Notes: generated by a model from the sequence alone, not told the origin. Numbered from the stretch's first letter, positions 16,910 through 26,836 are shown. The stretch is DNA of 53,150 nucleotides from Candidatus Gastranaerophilales bacterium (GCA_023663225.1 JAMPHU010000017.1:1-53150), one strand, 5' to 3'. Numbers and translations are program-made.

Positions 16910-18808
16910 TCACGCGGACTGTGCCTCGAGAAAGGCGATAAATTCTTCCGCGGGCAGAGGCTTGGAAAAATAATATCCCTGTATATAGCTGATGCCCAGA
17001 TCACGCATGGTCTGGTATTGTTCTTTGGTCTCAATTCCTTCGGAGACGATCTTGAGGTTCATCCCGTGGATCATATGGATCGCCGCGTCCATGACATATT
17101 TCGCCCTGCCGTTTTCAAAGTAGGCATTTGTCATGCTGCTGTCAAATTTAATGATATCTACCGGCATATCTACAATATAGTTCAAATTGGATTGTCCTGT
17201 CCCGAAATCATCCAGTGAGAATCGAACTCCATACTGCATCAGATTTTCCATGTTGCCGAGAAGCGTCTTTTTGGCGCTGATGGAGGCGGACTCAGTGATC
17301 TCCAGATTGATATGTTTAGAATCGATGCCGTACTTTTCCATGATGTGGATGTAGTCCTGCGCCAGACGGGCGTAGGCGCACTGTACCACGGAGAGGTTCA
17401 CCTCGATATAGTGCAGGCCGTAGCGCTCCAGGGGATGCTTGCGGATAAAATCGCAGACCTTCTCAAACACGATCTCTCCCAATCTTAAGATCATGCCGGT
17501 TTTTTCCGCTATCTCGATAAAGACGCCCGGCGGAATAATTTTTCCTTCCCTGTCTCGGATGCGAACCAAGGCTTCCGCCGTTGTGATGCGTTGTTCCGTT
17601 GTGGAAAAGATGGGTTGGAAAAACACTTCCACTCGATCCTCCTCCATGGCTTCCAGAATCAACTGTTCGGTCGCTTTTTCCCGCTCCATTTTATCGACGC
17701 TGTCCTTTCCGATGAGAAGGAAATCGTTTTCGGTAGACACCTGTCCGTCATGCCTGATATAACGGATCAGGTAGAGCAGACTTTCCGCCTGTTCCACCAC
17801 ATTCGCATGAGGCAGATACAGCCAGTAGGGCTGCACCGGATAAGAACCGTTTTCACCCCATCCCAAGCGAAAACGCCGACGTATCTCATGGACATTTTTT
17901 TCGGCGGTCTCTCTGTCCGAAAACAGCACATAAAATTCATCCTCTGTACTTTTGAAAGAGAGGGCGTCGGGCAGCTTTAGGAGGTATTCGATGATCTCCA
18001 TTTTGACTGATTCCCTTTTTTCCAGCGGGACGTTCTGATAGGCGCTGTTTTCAAACAGGATTACCAACGCGGCAAAATCCTGTTCTTTAAAAAAGAGTTG
18101 TCTGGTATATTGGTACAGCGTGCTGCTGTTAAACAGACCGGTGATTCTGTCAAGGTTCGTCTCAGGGTTTTCCAGTTTCAGATAGAGTACCATGATGCCG
18201 ATGGAACCGGCATATCCCACGATCAGGATATTGGTGTACATAAACTGGATCTGGGACGCGACAATCCAGACGAAGAGCCAGAGGCACACAGCCTCCCGCC
18301 GCCTGGGATTGATCTTGGCCTTCTCTTTTTTCAGGAGGTAGAGTATGACGGCAAAAAAGATCAGCGCCGTGCCGTAGGTCACATACAGGCTGGGGCCGTG
18401 GGTGTAGAGTATGGTTTCCCCGTCCTCAGCGTAATGATAATAGATGGGAACGACGTAGGTGCCGATCGTCGCGATGCCTCCCAATATCAGAAATTTGCGC
18501 ATTTTCCGAAGATAGAGCTCCCGCGTCGTGTAGATGTCCACGCACATGTAGGACAGCGCGCTGAGAGCTACCGACAGTAGTGTCACAAGATAGGTCTTTG
18601 CCACAAAGTTCACCAACCATGCAGGCAGCATATGTCTGCCTTCAATGACACCGATGGAAAGAATGTCAAAGGTGATGCAAAAAAAGGTCGCCGCAAACAC
18701 TCTGAAAAAGGCTTTCTGCGTGTTGAGAGAGATCCTTTTTTGACGTATATAAAAATAAAAAAGTACCAGCATTAGGACAATACCGCAACATTGTATCTGT
18801 ATCTGCAT
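16910..18808 (-). CDS. Membrane-bound c-di-GMP phosphodiesterase (degenerate GGDEF + EAL)
   Basis: A 632-residue signalling protein. The N-terminal ~200 residues contain about seven hydrophobic helices, a probable sensor. A GGDEF-like domain (about 215-370) starts with DRITGLFNSSTLY but has SFKSTEDEFYVLF where GG(D/E)EF should be, so it cannot be a cyclase. The EAL domain (about 385-630) looks active: EALVRI, NLSVVQ, LEITES, SLDDFGTGQSNL, KFDSSM, EGIETKEQ and QGYYFSKPLP are present. It should hydrolyse c-di-GMP in response to a membrane cue. ATG 18808 has AAAGGA upstream; the frame extends to 18847 without a site. It is monocistronic. Confidence 0.92.
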   Translation of the reverse strand: MQIQIQCCGIVLMLVLFYFYIRQKRISLNTQKAFFRVFAATFFCITFDILSIGVIEGRHMLPAWLVNFVAKTYLVTLLSVALSALSYMCVDIYTTRELYLRKMRKFLILGGIATIGTYVVPIYYHYAEDGETILYTHGPSLYVTYGTALIFFAVILYLLKKEKAKINPRRREAVCLWLFVWIVASQIQFMYTNILIVGYAGSIGIMVLYLKLENPETNLDRITGLFNSSTLYQYTRQLFFKEQDFAALVILFENSAYQNVPLEKRESVKMEIIEYLLKLPDALSFKSTEDEFYVLFSDRETAEKNVHEIRRRFRLGWGENGSYPVQPYWLYLPHANVVEQAESLLYLIRYIRHDGQVSTENDFLLIGKDSVDKMEREKATEQLILEAMEEDRVEVFFQPIFSTTEQRITTAEALVRIRDREGKIIPPGVFIEIAEKTGMILRLGEIVFEKVCDFIRKHPLERYGLHYIEVNLSVVQCAYARLAQDYIHIMEKYGIDSKHINLEITESASISAKKTLLGNMENLMQYGVRFSLDDFGTGQSNLNYIVDMPVDIIKFDSSMTNAYFENGRAKYVMDAAIHMIHGMNLKIVSEGIETKEQYQTMRDLGISYIQGYYFSKPLPAEEFIAFLEAQSA

Positions 18809-18934
18809 AAGGGATCCTTTCGTCAATAGGCTTGACCGCTTGGGCATGAGAGTTGTCGCTATTGTTATTATATTTCACTCTTTTGCAGAAAGCAAGAGGT
18901 CATTCTATAGTAGATTAATGTTGGATAACAGCTA

Positions 18935-18963
18935 TTGAAATATCATTCACTATAGATTACAAT
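18935..18963 (+). promoter_or_regulatory. Sigma-A promoter of the GH140-like gene
   Basis: TTGAAA (18935-18940) and TACAAT (18958-18963) are separated by 17 bases, 57 bases upstream of the ATG at 19020. Overlapping AT-rich inverted sequences (CTATAG/CTATAG) lie around it. Confidence 0.6.
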
Positions 18964-19019
18964 AATAGTAGAAATTTTGACCACATTCTGACAAATAAGA
19001 ATTAATGCGGAGGTGCTTT

Positions 19020-20312
19020 ATGAAACCATGGGAAAACGGAGCGTTGAAGGTCAGTGAAAATCACAGGTATCTGCAGAATGGGGATGTCCCTTTTTTCTGG
19101 CTGGGGGATACGGAATGGCTGATCTTTTCCAATTTACAGGAGGAAGAGGCGTATGCCTGTCTGAAAAACCGTGCTGTAAAGGGATTCAATGTGATACAGG
19201 CGGTGTTGGTGTACGCCACCCCCGAGTTGAGCGATATCAATAAAATGTCGCTGCATAATTGTGACTATAGCGATATGGCCTATTGGGAGCACTGTGATCG
19301 GGTGATCGACATGGCGGAAGAATTGGGCATGTATATGGCGCTTCTGCCGTCCTGGGGAAGTCTGGTCAAAAGAGGGATCATCAACAGTGAAAACATTGCG
19401 CGGTACGGGGAATTTTTGGCCGAACGGTTTGGCAAGCGCAAGAACGTCATATGGCTGTTGGGAGGAGATATCAAAGCGGCGGATTATTGTCCGATTTACA
19501 ATGCGCTTGCCGCTGTCCTGCGTGAGAAGACTTGTGAGCAGTTGATCGGTTTTCACCCCTTTGGCAGATGTTCTTCCACCATGTGGTTTGCGGATGCAGA
19601 GTGGCTTGATTTCAATATGTTTCAGTCGGGACATCGGCGGTATGATCAGGCTTCCCTGGGAAGCTGGGATGATAACGCGGTGAAGGACGGTTTCTTCGGG
19701 GAGGATAATTGGAGATATGTCCTGCGGGATCATGCGCTGTGCGACAAACCCACTCTGGACGGGGAACCTTCCTACGAGCGAATCCTGCAGGGACTCCATG
19801 ACAACACGCAGCCTTATTGGACGGCCAAGGATGTGCGTCGGTACGCATACTGGTCTGTGTTTGCGGGCGCCTGCGGACATACCTATGGCGACAATTCTGT
19901 GATGCAGTATTATACGGAAGAGTCAAAAGGGGTTACTTACGGGGCACAAGATTATTGGCAGGACGCCATACACCACGAAGGTTCCGGACAGATGGGGCAT
20001 TTGAAGAGATTGATGGAATCGGTGGACTTCACAAGCGGGACGATCAGGGACGATCTGTTGGTGAACGGACAAAAAGAAAAGTATGAGAGGATCGCCGTGT
20101 TTGCGGGAAAGGATTTCCTGCTGGCCTATGATTATCTGGGCGTTCCTTTTGAGATCGACTTGTCCCAATACTCGGATGCGGAACTGTGGTATTTTATGCC
20201 CGCCACGGGAGTTTTCAGCTATATCGGCAGGACGGCGGGAGGCCGCTACGATTGCAGGCCGCCGCGGTGCTATGATGAGAATAGTGATATCGTGCTGGTG
20301 GTGAAGTATTGA
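19020..20312 (+). CDS. GH140-like glycoside hydrolase (DUF4038 family)
   Basis: A 430-residue protein resembling the DUF4038 TIM-barrel hydrolases that include the GH140 apiosidases. The N-terminus reads NGDVPFFWLGDTEWLIF, followed by the helix with AVKGFNVIQAVLVY and the strand NVIWLLGGDIK, all landmarks of that family. DGEPSYERI near residue 245 probably carries a catalytic acid. The C-terminal beta domain (about 340-430) is the usual small appendage. There is no signal peptide, so it acts on imported oligosaccharides. It stands alone behind its own promoter, with RBS CGGAGGTG. The precise linkage cleaved is unknown. Confidence 0.7.
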   Translation: MKPWENGALKVSENHRYLQNGDVPFFWLGDTEWLIFSNLQEEEAYACLKNRAVKGFNVIQAVLVYATPELSDINKMSLHNCDYSDMAYWEHCDRVIDMAEELGMYMALLPSWGSLVKRGIINSENIARYGEFLAERFGKRKNVIWLLGGDIKAADYCPIYNALAAVLREKTCEQLIGFHPFGRCSSTMWFADAEWLDFNMFQSGHRRYDQASLGSWDDNAVKDGFFGEDNWRYVLRDHALCDKPTLDGEPSYERILQGLHDNTQPYWTAKDVRRYAYWSVFAGACGHTYGDNSVMQYYTEESKGVTYGAQDYWQDAIHHEGSGQMGHLKRLMESVDFTSGTIRDDLLVNGQKEKYERIAVFAGKDFLLAYDYLGVPFEIDLSQYSDAELWYFMPATGVFSYIGRTAGGRYDCRPPRCYDENSDIVLVVKY

Positions 20313-20367
20313 TTCGCGTGAGCAATGAGCTATAGTAAGCGCAATTCTTGTCTGGAGGACAGTTTCG

Positions 20368-21948
20368 ATGGGGACATATCTGGATCCTGGAAATAAAGGG
20401 TTTCAAGAGATTTTACAGTCGGAATATGTGGATAAAACCGGTTTGATCGCATTGATCAATAAAACCGTGGGAACAATGGGAAAGCTGACCTGTATCAGCA
20501 GGCCGAGGCGTTTTGGGAAGTCATATGCGGCGAAGATGCTGTGCGCCTACTATGACTGTTCCTGTGATTCCCATGCGCTTTTTGATGATAAGGAAATCGC
20601 GCGGACGGAAGGGTATCTGACTCATTTGAACCAGTACCATGTGATCAATCTTGATATTACCAGTTTTATTTCCGATGCAATCAGAATGGATATGCCTTTT
20701 TCAAATGTGCCCAATATGATCGCTGACGCGGTTTATGGAGAGTTGATAGAAGACTATCCGGAACTTAGCGGCAAAAGCCTTACGGACGCTATGATCCGCT
20801 ATGTGGAAAAGTCAGGGAGAGAGTTTGTGTTTATTATTGATGAGTGGGATGCTCTGAACCGCGAGGTGAAAAGCGATCCGGCGGCACAGAAGAAATATCT
20901 GAATTTCCTCAGAGGGTGGTTTAAAAACAGCAGCTTTACACCAAGGGTAGTGGCTGCAGCTTATATGACGGGGATTCTGCCGATCAAGAAGGACGGCTCG
21001 CAGTCGGATATTTCGGATTTTAGAGAATATACCATTTTGGGGCCGGGCAAGTTTGTGGAATTTACCGGTTTTACGGAAAGAGATGTCCGTTTGTTGTGTG
21101 AGAAACACGGGATGGACTTTGAGGATGTCAGACAATGGTACGATGGATATGATTTTTCTGGATATGGAGCGATTTATAATCCTTATTCTGTGATGTGTGC
21201 CATGCAGGATCATAGGTGCTGTTCTTATTGGAGGAGAACTTCGGCGGCGGAATCGCTGATGACTTATATCAATATGGATTTTGAAGGGTTGCAGGAGATT
21301 ATTGCGCGGTTGATAGCCGGAGAAGAAGTCGAGGTCAGGACGGATCGGTTTGAAAATGATTTTGCGACATTCAAGAGCAGGGATGATGTGCTGACACTGT
21401 TGATTCATTTGGGGTATCTTACTTGGCGCGAGGAAGACGAGACGGCGAGTATTCCAAATGAAGAGGTACGAATCGAGTTTGAGAAGATTCTCGAAGGAGC
21501 AGGGGTAAACAGAAAGTGGGTAGAATTGATCGATCGCTCCAGGAAGCTTTTGGAGGATACGATCGCGGGAAATGAGGAGGCGGTAGTCAAGGCGATAGAG
21601 GAGATACGCAATACGCAATATGCGCCGACTTTCTATAATGATGAACAGGCACTGCGGTATGTGATCAAGTTTGCGTATATTGCTGCGGTAGACCAGTATT
21701 TGAAAATAGAGGAGCTTCCATCCGGCAAAGGAATTGCCGATGTAGTGTATCTGCCGAAGCGGAAGTCTACGCTTCCGGCGTTGGTCATTGAGCTGAAATG
21801 GAACCAGTCATCCGAAGGCGCGATCCGGCAGATCAGGGAAAAAAATTATCCGGCAATATTGAAAGAGTATGGCGGCGAGGTCGTGTTGGTCGGCATCAAT
21901 TATGACGCCAAGACGAAAGAGCATGGATGTGTGATAGAGTTCGAATGA
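20368..21948 (+). CDS. AAA-ATPase-like protein with PD-(D/E)XK nuclease-like C-terminus
   Basis: A 526-residue protein of the family often annotated 'AAA family ATPase / DUF1703', usually multicopy in Clostridia and Bacteroidetes. The N-terminus has YVDKTGLIALINK and SRPRRFGKSYAAKML, where RRFGKS takes the place of a Walker A. FVFIIDEWDAL is the Walker B. The C-terminal domain has KGIADVVYLPKR and LVIELKWNQSS, which fit the D-(E)XK pattern of nuclease-like folds. Biological role is unknown; mobility or defence has been suggested for related families. The start ATG follows GGAGG. It borders the AT-rich defence island. Confidence 0.85.
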   Translation: MGTYLDPGNKGFQEILQSEYVDKTGLIALINKTVGTMGKLTCISRPRRFGKSYAAKMLCAYYDCSCDSHALFDDKEIARTEGYLTHLNQYHVINLDITSFISDAIRMDMPFSNVPNMIADAVYGELIEDYPELSGKSLTDAMIRYVEKSGREFVFIIDEWDALNREVKSDPAAQKKYLNFLRGWFKNSSFTPRVVAAAYMTGILPIKKDGSQSDISDFREYTILGPGKFVEFTGFTERDVRLLCEKHGMDFEDVRQWYDGYDFSGYGAIYNPYSVMCAMQDHRCCSYWRRTSAAESLMTYINMDFEGLQEIIARLIAGEEVEVRTDRFENDFATFKSRDDVLTLLIHLGYLTWREEDETASIPNEEVRIEFEKILEGAGVNRKWVELIDRSRKLLEDTIAGNEEAVVKAIEEIRNTQYAPTFYNDEQALRYVIKFAYIAAVDQYLKIEELPSGKGIADVVYLPKRKSTLPALVIELKWNQSSEGAIRQIREKNYPAILKEYGGEVVLVGINYDAKTKEHGCVIEFE

Positions 21949-22498
21949 AAACTCTTGAAATGCTGCAGAGTATTTCCCGCAATTGAATAAATCTTTTCTG
22001 GAACGGTCATCCAACACATAAAGATCAGCAATAAGTTGCTCAACCATCGAAAGTTCACTGTAATCAATTTTTTTGATGATTTCGGAGGTTCTGTAGGAAA
22101 TAGAGGTCTTAAACTAGTCTTAAACTAGTATTTAAGATATTCTTGAAGGAGAAAATCTATAGTGATATAATTTAAGCATCAAAAGTGATCATTCAATAAA
22201 GCGGTTGCGATATAATGAGCGTAGGACTTCATATAAACAACTTTATGATGTGCTTTGTTTTTGAAAGATGTCCTTTTGATGGGGGATTATAACATTTGGG
22301 TATGGTTTTTTGATGTGGTTCGAGATAGTGGAAGTATGAAATATATTATAGAAAATTTTGAGAGGCAGGATAACAAATTAAGTAGAACTACGCAGGATAC
22401 AAAAATTACAACGATTGCTGGGGCAAAGTTAGAACATACTGAAGGTGTAGTAGTGCAATAGTCTATAATTTACTTTAGCGGAAAAGGAAGAAATTACC
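21949..22498. other. Non-coding interval at the island's left edge, with gene remnants
   Basis: The sequence becomes abruptly AT-rich. On the minus strand about 21949-22100 reads as a coding-like fragment (EIIKKIDYSELSMVEQLIAD and onward) without a start, probably a gene remnant. At 22107-22128 TCTTAAACTAG is tandemly duplicated, followed by TATTTAAG. On the plus strand 22255-22461 is a 68-codon open frame without a convincing ribosome binding site; its second half could be the tail of a lost gene. I identify no function for any of these. Confidence 0.4.
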
Positions 22499-23880
22499 AT
22501 GGCTAAGAAAAGAACTGCTGAAAAAGCCTTGAACATAGATAATATTTTGTTTAATTGCAGGGATATTTTGCGTGCTGCGCGTAATTCAGGATCTTTCTTT
22601 GAAAAGAGGGATATGATGCTTACTCTTGTATTCCTGCGTTTTATTGGTGAGAAATACGATGACGGAATCGAAAAACTCCGTCAGACTTTGATTGAACAGG
22701 GACTTGATCCTGAAGACGAGAATATCAGGGCAGCTTTCTTTGAAGATGCTACCTTTACAGATGGAACCTACCATCTGCCACCGGAAGCCAGATGGTCAAC
22801 AACTATTGTTAATACCCCTGCCCCTGCACTTAATGTTGCGCTTGACACGGCGCTTCGCAGCATTGCGGCAGAATCTAAGGATTTGAAAGGATGCTTTATA
22901 GAAGGAACATTTACCGCCCGTAACCTTGCGCCGAATGATATAAAGAAGCTTGTGGATGAAGTAAACAAAATTAGCCACAAAGCAACAGAATCAATATTTA
23001 TGGACAGGAAAAGGATGCGGCCACTTATCGCCTTGCTAAAATGAATCTTGCACTTCGTGGACTTAGCCATAATCTTGGTGAAACGAACGATTCTTCCTTT
23101 ACCCATGACTTACATAAAGGGATTTATTTTAATTACATCATGGCGAATCCGCCTTTTAATCTTAAAGGTTGGTATGATGATAATCTGAAAAATGACCCTC
23201 GTTGGGTTGACTATCAGACACCGCCGGAGAGCAATGCAAATTATGCCTGGATTTTACACATGCTTTCCCATCTGAAGAAGATGGACGGTGTCGCGGGATT
23301 TCTTCTTGCCAATGGTGCGTTGAATGACAGCGATACTTTGGAAATTCGTAAAAAGCTAATTCAGAGGGATAAGGTGGAAGCCATAATTGTACTCCCGAGA
23401 GAATTATTCATAACTACGGATATCAGCGTTACCCTATGGATTTTGAATCAGAATAAAAAAGGTGGCAACTATCACGGTAGGGTATTGCGCAATCGTGAGT
23501 ACGAAATACTTTTTATGGATTTGCGTACTTGGACGGAAAATTCAGTTAAGGGTGAAAATAAGAAAAAAGTCTGTTTAGTGGAAGAGCAGATTGAAAAAGC
23601 TGCGGCCATATACCATACATGGCAAAGTGAGGGAACAGATGGAAAGAAATATGAGGTGCCTGAACTTTACCGGAGCGTAGGCATGAAAGAAATGGAAAAC
23701 AAAGGCTGGACGCTCACACCGAGTAAATATATTGAATTTATTGACCATGATTTAGAGATTGACTATGAAAAAGAAATGGTTCGTATTCAGGCGGAAATGA
23801 AAGAAATTATGGAGCAGGAAAAGAAATCCCAGCAGATGATGGAAGAAGCATTTAGGAGGATTGGTTATGGCATTGAGTAA
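22499..23880 (+). pseudogene. hsdM: Type I DNA methyltransferase subunit HsdM, internally deleted
   Basis: The first 160 codons encode a normal HsdM N-terminal helical domain (NIDNILFNCRDILRAARNSG ... LVDEVNKISHK). The sequence then jumps, out of frame, to NRINIYGQEKDAATYRLAKM, which in intact HsdM lies about 100 residues further on. The missing part holds the helicase-like junction and SAM motif I (DPxxGTGG). The N-terminal frame stops at 23044, and the rest (ATG 23041 to 23880) keeps motif IV NPPF at residues 36-39 and a complete C-terminus. The ATGA overlap could permit both halves to be translated, but without motif I no methylation is expected. Confidence 0.9.
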
Positions 23881-24943
23881 GAAAACTTCTACAAAAGATT
23901 TACTGAATGACAAAAACTATTCAGAATGGCTTAAAGAGTTGAAAAGTCGGTATCAAGGCGCCCAAATAAAAGCCTCCGTTTGTGTCAATAAGGAACTTTT
24001 ACAGTTTTATTTTGAACTTGGCAATGATATCGAGGAAAAAGCATTTGCAAACGAATATGGAAGTGGTTTTTTCAATAAATTAAGCAGGGATTTAATGTCT
24101 GCGTTGCCCAATAGAAAAGGATTTTCTCCCAGAAATTTAAGTTATGCGCATAAATTCTATTTACTTTACAATGCAATTTTGCAACAACCTGTTGCAAAAT
24201 TCACTTTAGATGATTTATTTTCAATTCCATGGGGACATCACCAGCGAATAATGGATAAATGTGGTAAAAATGCTCAAAAAGCTCTTTTTTATGTAAGCAA
24301 AACAATAGAAAACAATTGGTCAAGAAATGTTCTACTCAATTTTTTGGATACAGACCTTTTTGAGCGTCAGGGAAAAGCCGTCTCTAATTTTTCAAGCAAA
24401 TTGCCTGCTGTACAAAGCAATTTGGCTCAGCAAGTGACAAAGGATCCATACATCTTTGATTTTTTATCCTTACAGGAGAATTACGATGAAAAGGAACTAA
24501 AAAATGCTCTTATAAAAAATATTGAAAAATTTCTTATCGAACTTGGCAGGGGTTTTGCTTTTATGGGCAGAGAATACAGACTTAAAGTCGGTGATACCGA
24601 ACAATTTTTGGATATGCTTTTCTATAACACCAATATACATTCATATATTGTGATTGAAGTTAAAACAGGTTTGTTTCATGCGTCAAATATAGGCCAACTT
24701 GGTACTTATGTAAGCGCAGTAAATCATTTGTTAAAAAAAGAAAATGACAACCCTACGATTGGTCTTTTGATTTGCAAAAATAAAGACAATGTATTAGCAA
24801 AATATGCTTTGGAAAGTTCTTCACAACCCCTTGCTGTTTCAGAATATGAACTTCAAAAATTGTTCCCCGAAAACTTCAAGACCAGCATGCCAACCATTGA
24901 AGAGATTGAAAGCGGATTGAAAGGTTTTGATAATGATGAATAA
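23867..24943 (+). CDS. DUF1016 (YhcG-type) PD-(D/E)XK nuclease-domain protein
   Basis: A 358-residue protein with the DUF1016 N-terminal domain (SVCVNKELLQFYFELGNDIE ... FSPRNLSYAHKFY) and C-terminal nuclease-like domain. The PD-(D/E)XK residues are recognisable as Asp249, Glu264 and Lys266 in FLDMLFYNTNIHSYIVIEVK. Members are frequent next to type I restriction genes and on mobile elements; a role in DNA repair or defence is suspected but not established here. ATG 23867 has AGGAGG seven bases upstream, inside the end of hsdM, so the gene overlaps it by 14 bases. It appears intact, in contrast to its neighbours. Confidence 0.88.
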   Translation: MALSKKTSTKDLLNDKNYSEWLKELKSRYQGAQIKASVCVNKELLQFYFELGNDIEEKAFANEYGSGFFNKLSRDLMSALPNRKGFSPRNLSYAHKFYLLYNAILQQPVAKFTLDDLFSIPWGHHQRIMDKCGKNAQKALFYVSKTIENNWSRNVLLNFLDTDLFERQGKAVSNFSSKLPAVQSNLAQQVTKDPYIFDFLSLQENYDEKELKNALIKNIEKFLIELGRGFAFMGREYRLKVGDTEQFLDMLFYNTNIHSYIVIEVKTGLFHASNIGQLGTYVSAVNHLLKKENDNPTIGLLICKNKDNVLAKYALESSSQPLAVSEYELQKLFPENFKTSMPTIEEIESGLKGFDNDE

Positions 24944-25031
24944 GACTTATAAACTTGGCGAGTTAATCGAACAACGCACGTTGATGCGGACAAAAACGGT
25001 ATTTCGGGGGATTGATTATGGCATTGACTAA
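24936..25031 (+). pseudogene. Remnant of an HsdS start fused to an hsdM-like tail
   Basis: A 31-codon frame begins MNKTYKLGELIEQR, which is the N-terminus of a type I specificity subunit, then loses the family sequence and ends VFRGIDYGID, which resembles the HsdM C-terminus FRRIGYGIE. The same KLGELIEQ start recurs 82 bases downstream. It is debris of a duplicated or recombined hsdM/hsdS boundary rather than a functional gene. Confidence 0.6.
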
Positions 25032-25449
25032 ATATAAGCTGGGGGAGTTAATTGAACAGAAGAATAAACAGAATTTCGACAACGAATACACATTAGATGA
25101 TGTTAAAGGAATATCTATTAAAAAAAGCTTTATTGAAACTAAGGCAGATATGTTGGGAGTGGCATTAAATTCATACATTCTGCACAGAATAGTCAATGAT
25201 AGAGATCAGGAGATGGTAAAACGTCTTGTGCCGGATACTTTAGGCAAACTTTTAGATGAGCTACCATCTTTGCCGACAAAAAAGGCTATCGTATTAGGAG
25301 CGGCGGTTCCGATTCCTACGGTAGTTGACATTAAAGAACTACCGAAAGAAAAAAGACCTAAATCGGAAAATCCAGAGTTTGGTGATGTATGGTCTGGTAA
25401 ATGTTGTCGCCCTTTGGATTGGAAAGAAGTTGTGGACGAATGGATATGA
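25018..25449 (+). pseudogene. Chimera of HsdS N-terminus and HerA-like ATPase C-terminus
   Basis: The 143-codon frame starts MALTKYKLGELIEQKNKQNF and continues DDVKGISIKKSFIETKADM, matching the beginning of a type I specificity subunit. From about residue 50 it switches to ILHRIVNDRDQEMVKRLVPD and then LLDELPSLPTKKAIVLG ... PIPTVVDIKELPKEKRP, which is the C-terminal end of a HerA/DUF87-type ATPase. A deletion has therefore removed most of hsdS and most of the ATPase gene and joined the two in frame. No ATPase motif and no target-recognition domain remain. Both halves are recognised by family knowledge; a search would fix the exact junction near base 25165. Confidence 0.75.
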
Positions 25450-25595
25450 TGAGAGTACAATTTGGGTACATCAGTTTTGAAATCATATAAACCGAAACAA
25501 TAACACAACCATATTAAAAGAATAGGATTTCGAGAGAAAAAGCAACGAAAAACAGATATATTTGAAAATATTGAGATTTAAGTAGGAGGCTTGGC

Positions 25596-26836
25596 ATGGC
25601 AAGATCAAAAGAATATTTGGAAAGCTTGGTAAGAGAGTTGGCGAAGCTTCCTACAGAGGTTGAATGGGTAGAGTTTAAGTGCAATAATAAAGATCCGGAA
25701 CGCATTGCAAAATATATATCCGGACTAAGCAATGCTGCTGTCTTGTGTGAAAAACCGAAAGCGTATTTGATTTGGGGCGTTGAGAATAATACGCATAAGA
25801 TTATTGGGACGGATTTTAAATATAGACAAGCAAAAAGGGGAATGAAGAACTTGAAGCATGGCTTGTGCGCATGATTAATCCTAAAATTAATTTCCGTTTT
25901 TATGAGGTGCAGATGGGAAAAGACGAGCAGGGGAACGACATTAGTGTGACTATGATTGAAATCCCGGCTGCAGAAACGGAGCCTACAAAGTTTGAGAAGA
26001 CTGCATATATACGAGTCGGTACGAATCTTAAATCGTTGGTCGATTATAAGGAAAAAGAAGCTGAGCTATGGAGTATGTTTGATGCAACGCCATATGAATT
26101 AAGAACAGCGTATTTTAATGCAACTGATGAAGAAGTCGCAGCATTATTGGATTACACAAAATATTATGATAAGTTGGAGCTGCCTATTCCGAGCAACAGG
26201 GAAAAGGTGCTGGAGGATTTTGAAAATGAAAAATTTATTCGCCGGAATGATGCAAAGCATTGGGATATTACAAATTATGGTGTTTTGATGTTGGCTAAAA
26301 ATTTTAGAAAATTTGAAGGCTTAATGCGCAGAGGAATCCGTGTTATTCGTTATCAGGATGATACAAGGCTGCATGGAATTGATGAAGAAACTTTTAATAG
26401 TGGCTATGCAATTTCCTTTGAGGAAGTCGTAAAATATATTATGACTATTTCATCACATGAAGAGATACTGGAAGGTAATATTCGAAAAAAGGCAACTACA
26501 TTTCCGGAAATTGCGATCAGGGAACTTTTGGCGAATATTATGATTCATCAGGCGCTGGAACAAAAAGGCACGAATCCTATGGTGGAATTGTTTTCTGATA
26601 GAATAGAATTTTCAAATGCGGGTGCACCGTTAGTTGCGATTGAAAGAATAGTAGATACTGTACCAATATCAAGAAATGAAAATATTGCCGGTTTTATGCA
26701 TAGATGTGGTATTTGTGAGGAGCGAGGAAGCGGCTATGACAAAATCATTGGAGAAACCGGTAGATTTTCTTTGCTTGCGCCAAGAATAGAAAATCAAAAT
26801 AATCAGTTCACAAAAGTGGTTATGTTTGCGGCATAG
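25596..26836 (+). pseudogene. AlbA_2/Schlafen-type ATP-binding protein, frameshifted
   Basis: The first frame (25596-25874) reads EVEWVEFKCNN, KYISGLSNAA and AYLIWGVEN, the AlbA_2 (AAA_4, Schlafen-like) fold. At GCAAAAAGGGG (about 25830) the frame breaks. The protein resumes one frame back as GNEELEAWLVRMINPKINF and continues to 26836 with a middle region, FPEIAIRELLANIMIHQ (the family's ATP-site-like motif), a winged-helix end and ERGSGYDKII. The break lies in adjacent A5 and G4 runs, so a single-base indel is the simplest cause. These proteins occur in defence islands and as regulators. RBS AGGAGG precedes ATG 25596. Confidence 0.8.

Larger units (their letters stand above)
23851..25031 (+). 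repeat. Imperfect 30-base direct repeats flanking the DUF1016 gene
   Basis: Bases 23851-23880 (the hsdM 3' end and following start codon) and 25002-25031 match at 26 of 30 positions, sharing ATTATGGCATTGA-like sequence (TTATGGCATTGA in both). Each copy ends a YGIE or YGID reading frame and supplies the ATGGCATTG start of the next gene. The DUF1016 gene lies between the two copies, which suggests it was inserted at, or duplicated with, the hsdM/hsdS junction. Confidence 0.65.

Noticed and set aside
22255-22461. 68-codon open frame before hsdM as a real gene
   Set aside because: It has no clear ribosome binding site and no recognised domain; I describe it only as a possible remnant.
25826-25842. 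Programmed -1 ribosomal frameshift in the AlbA-type gene
   Set aside because: A-AAA-AGG is not a canonical slippery heptamer and no stimulatory stem or pseudoknot follows; an indel in the homopolymers is simpler.
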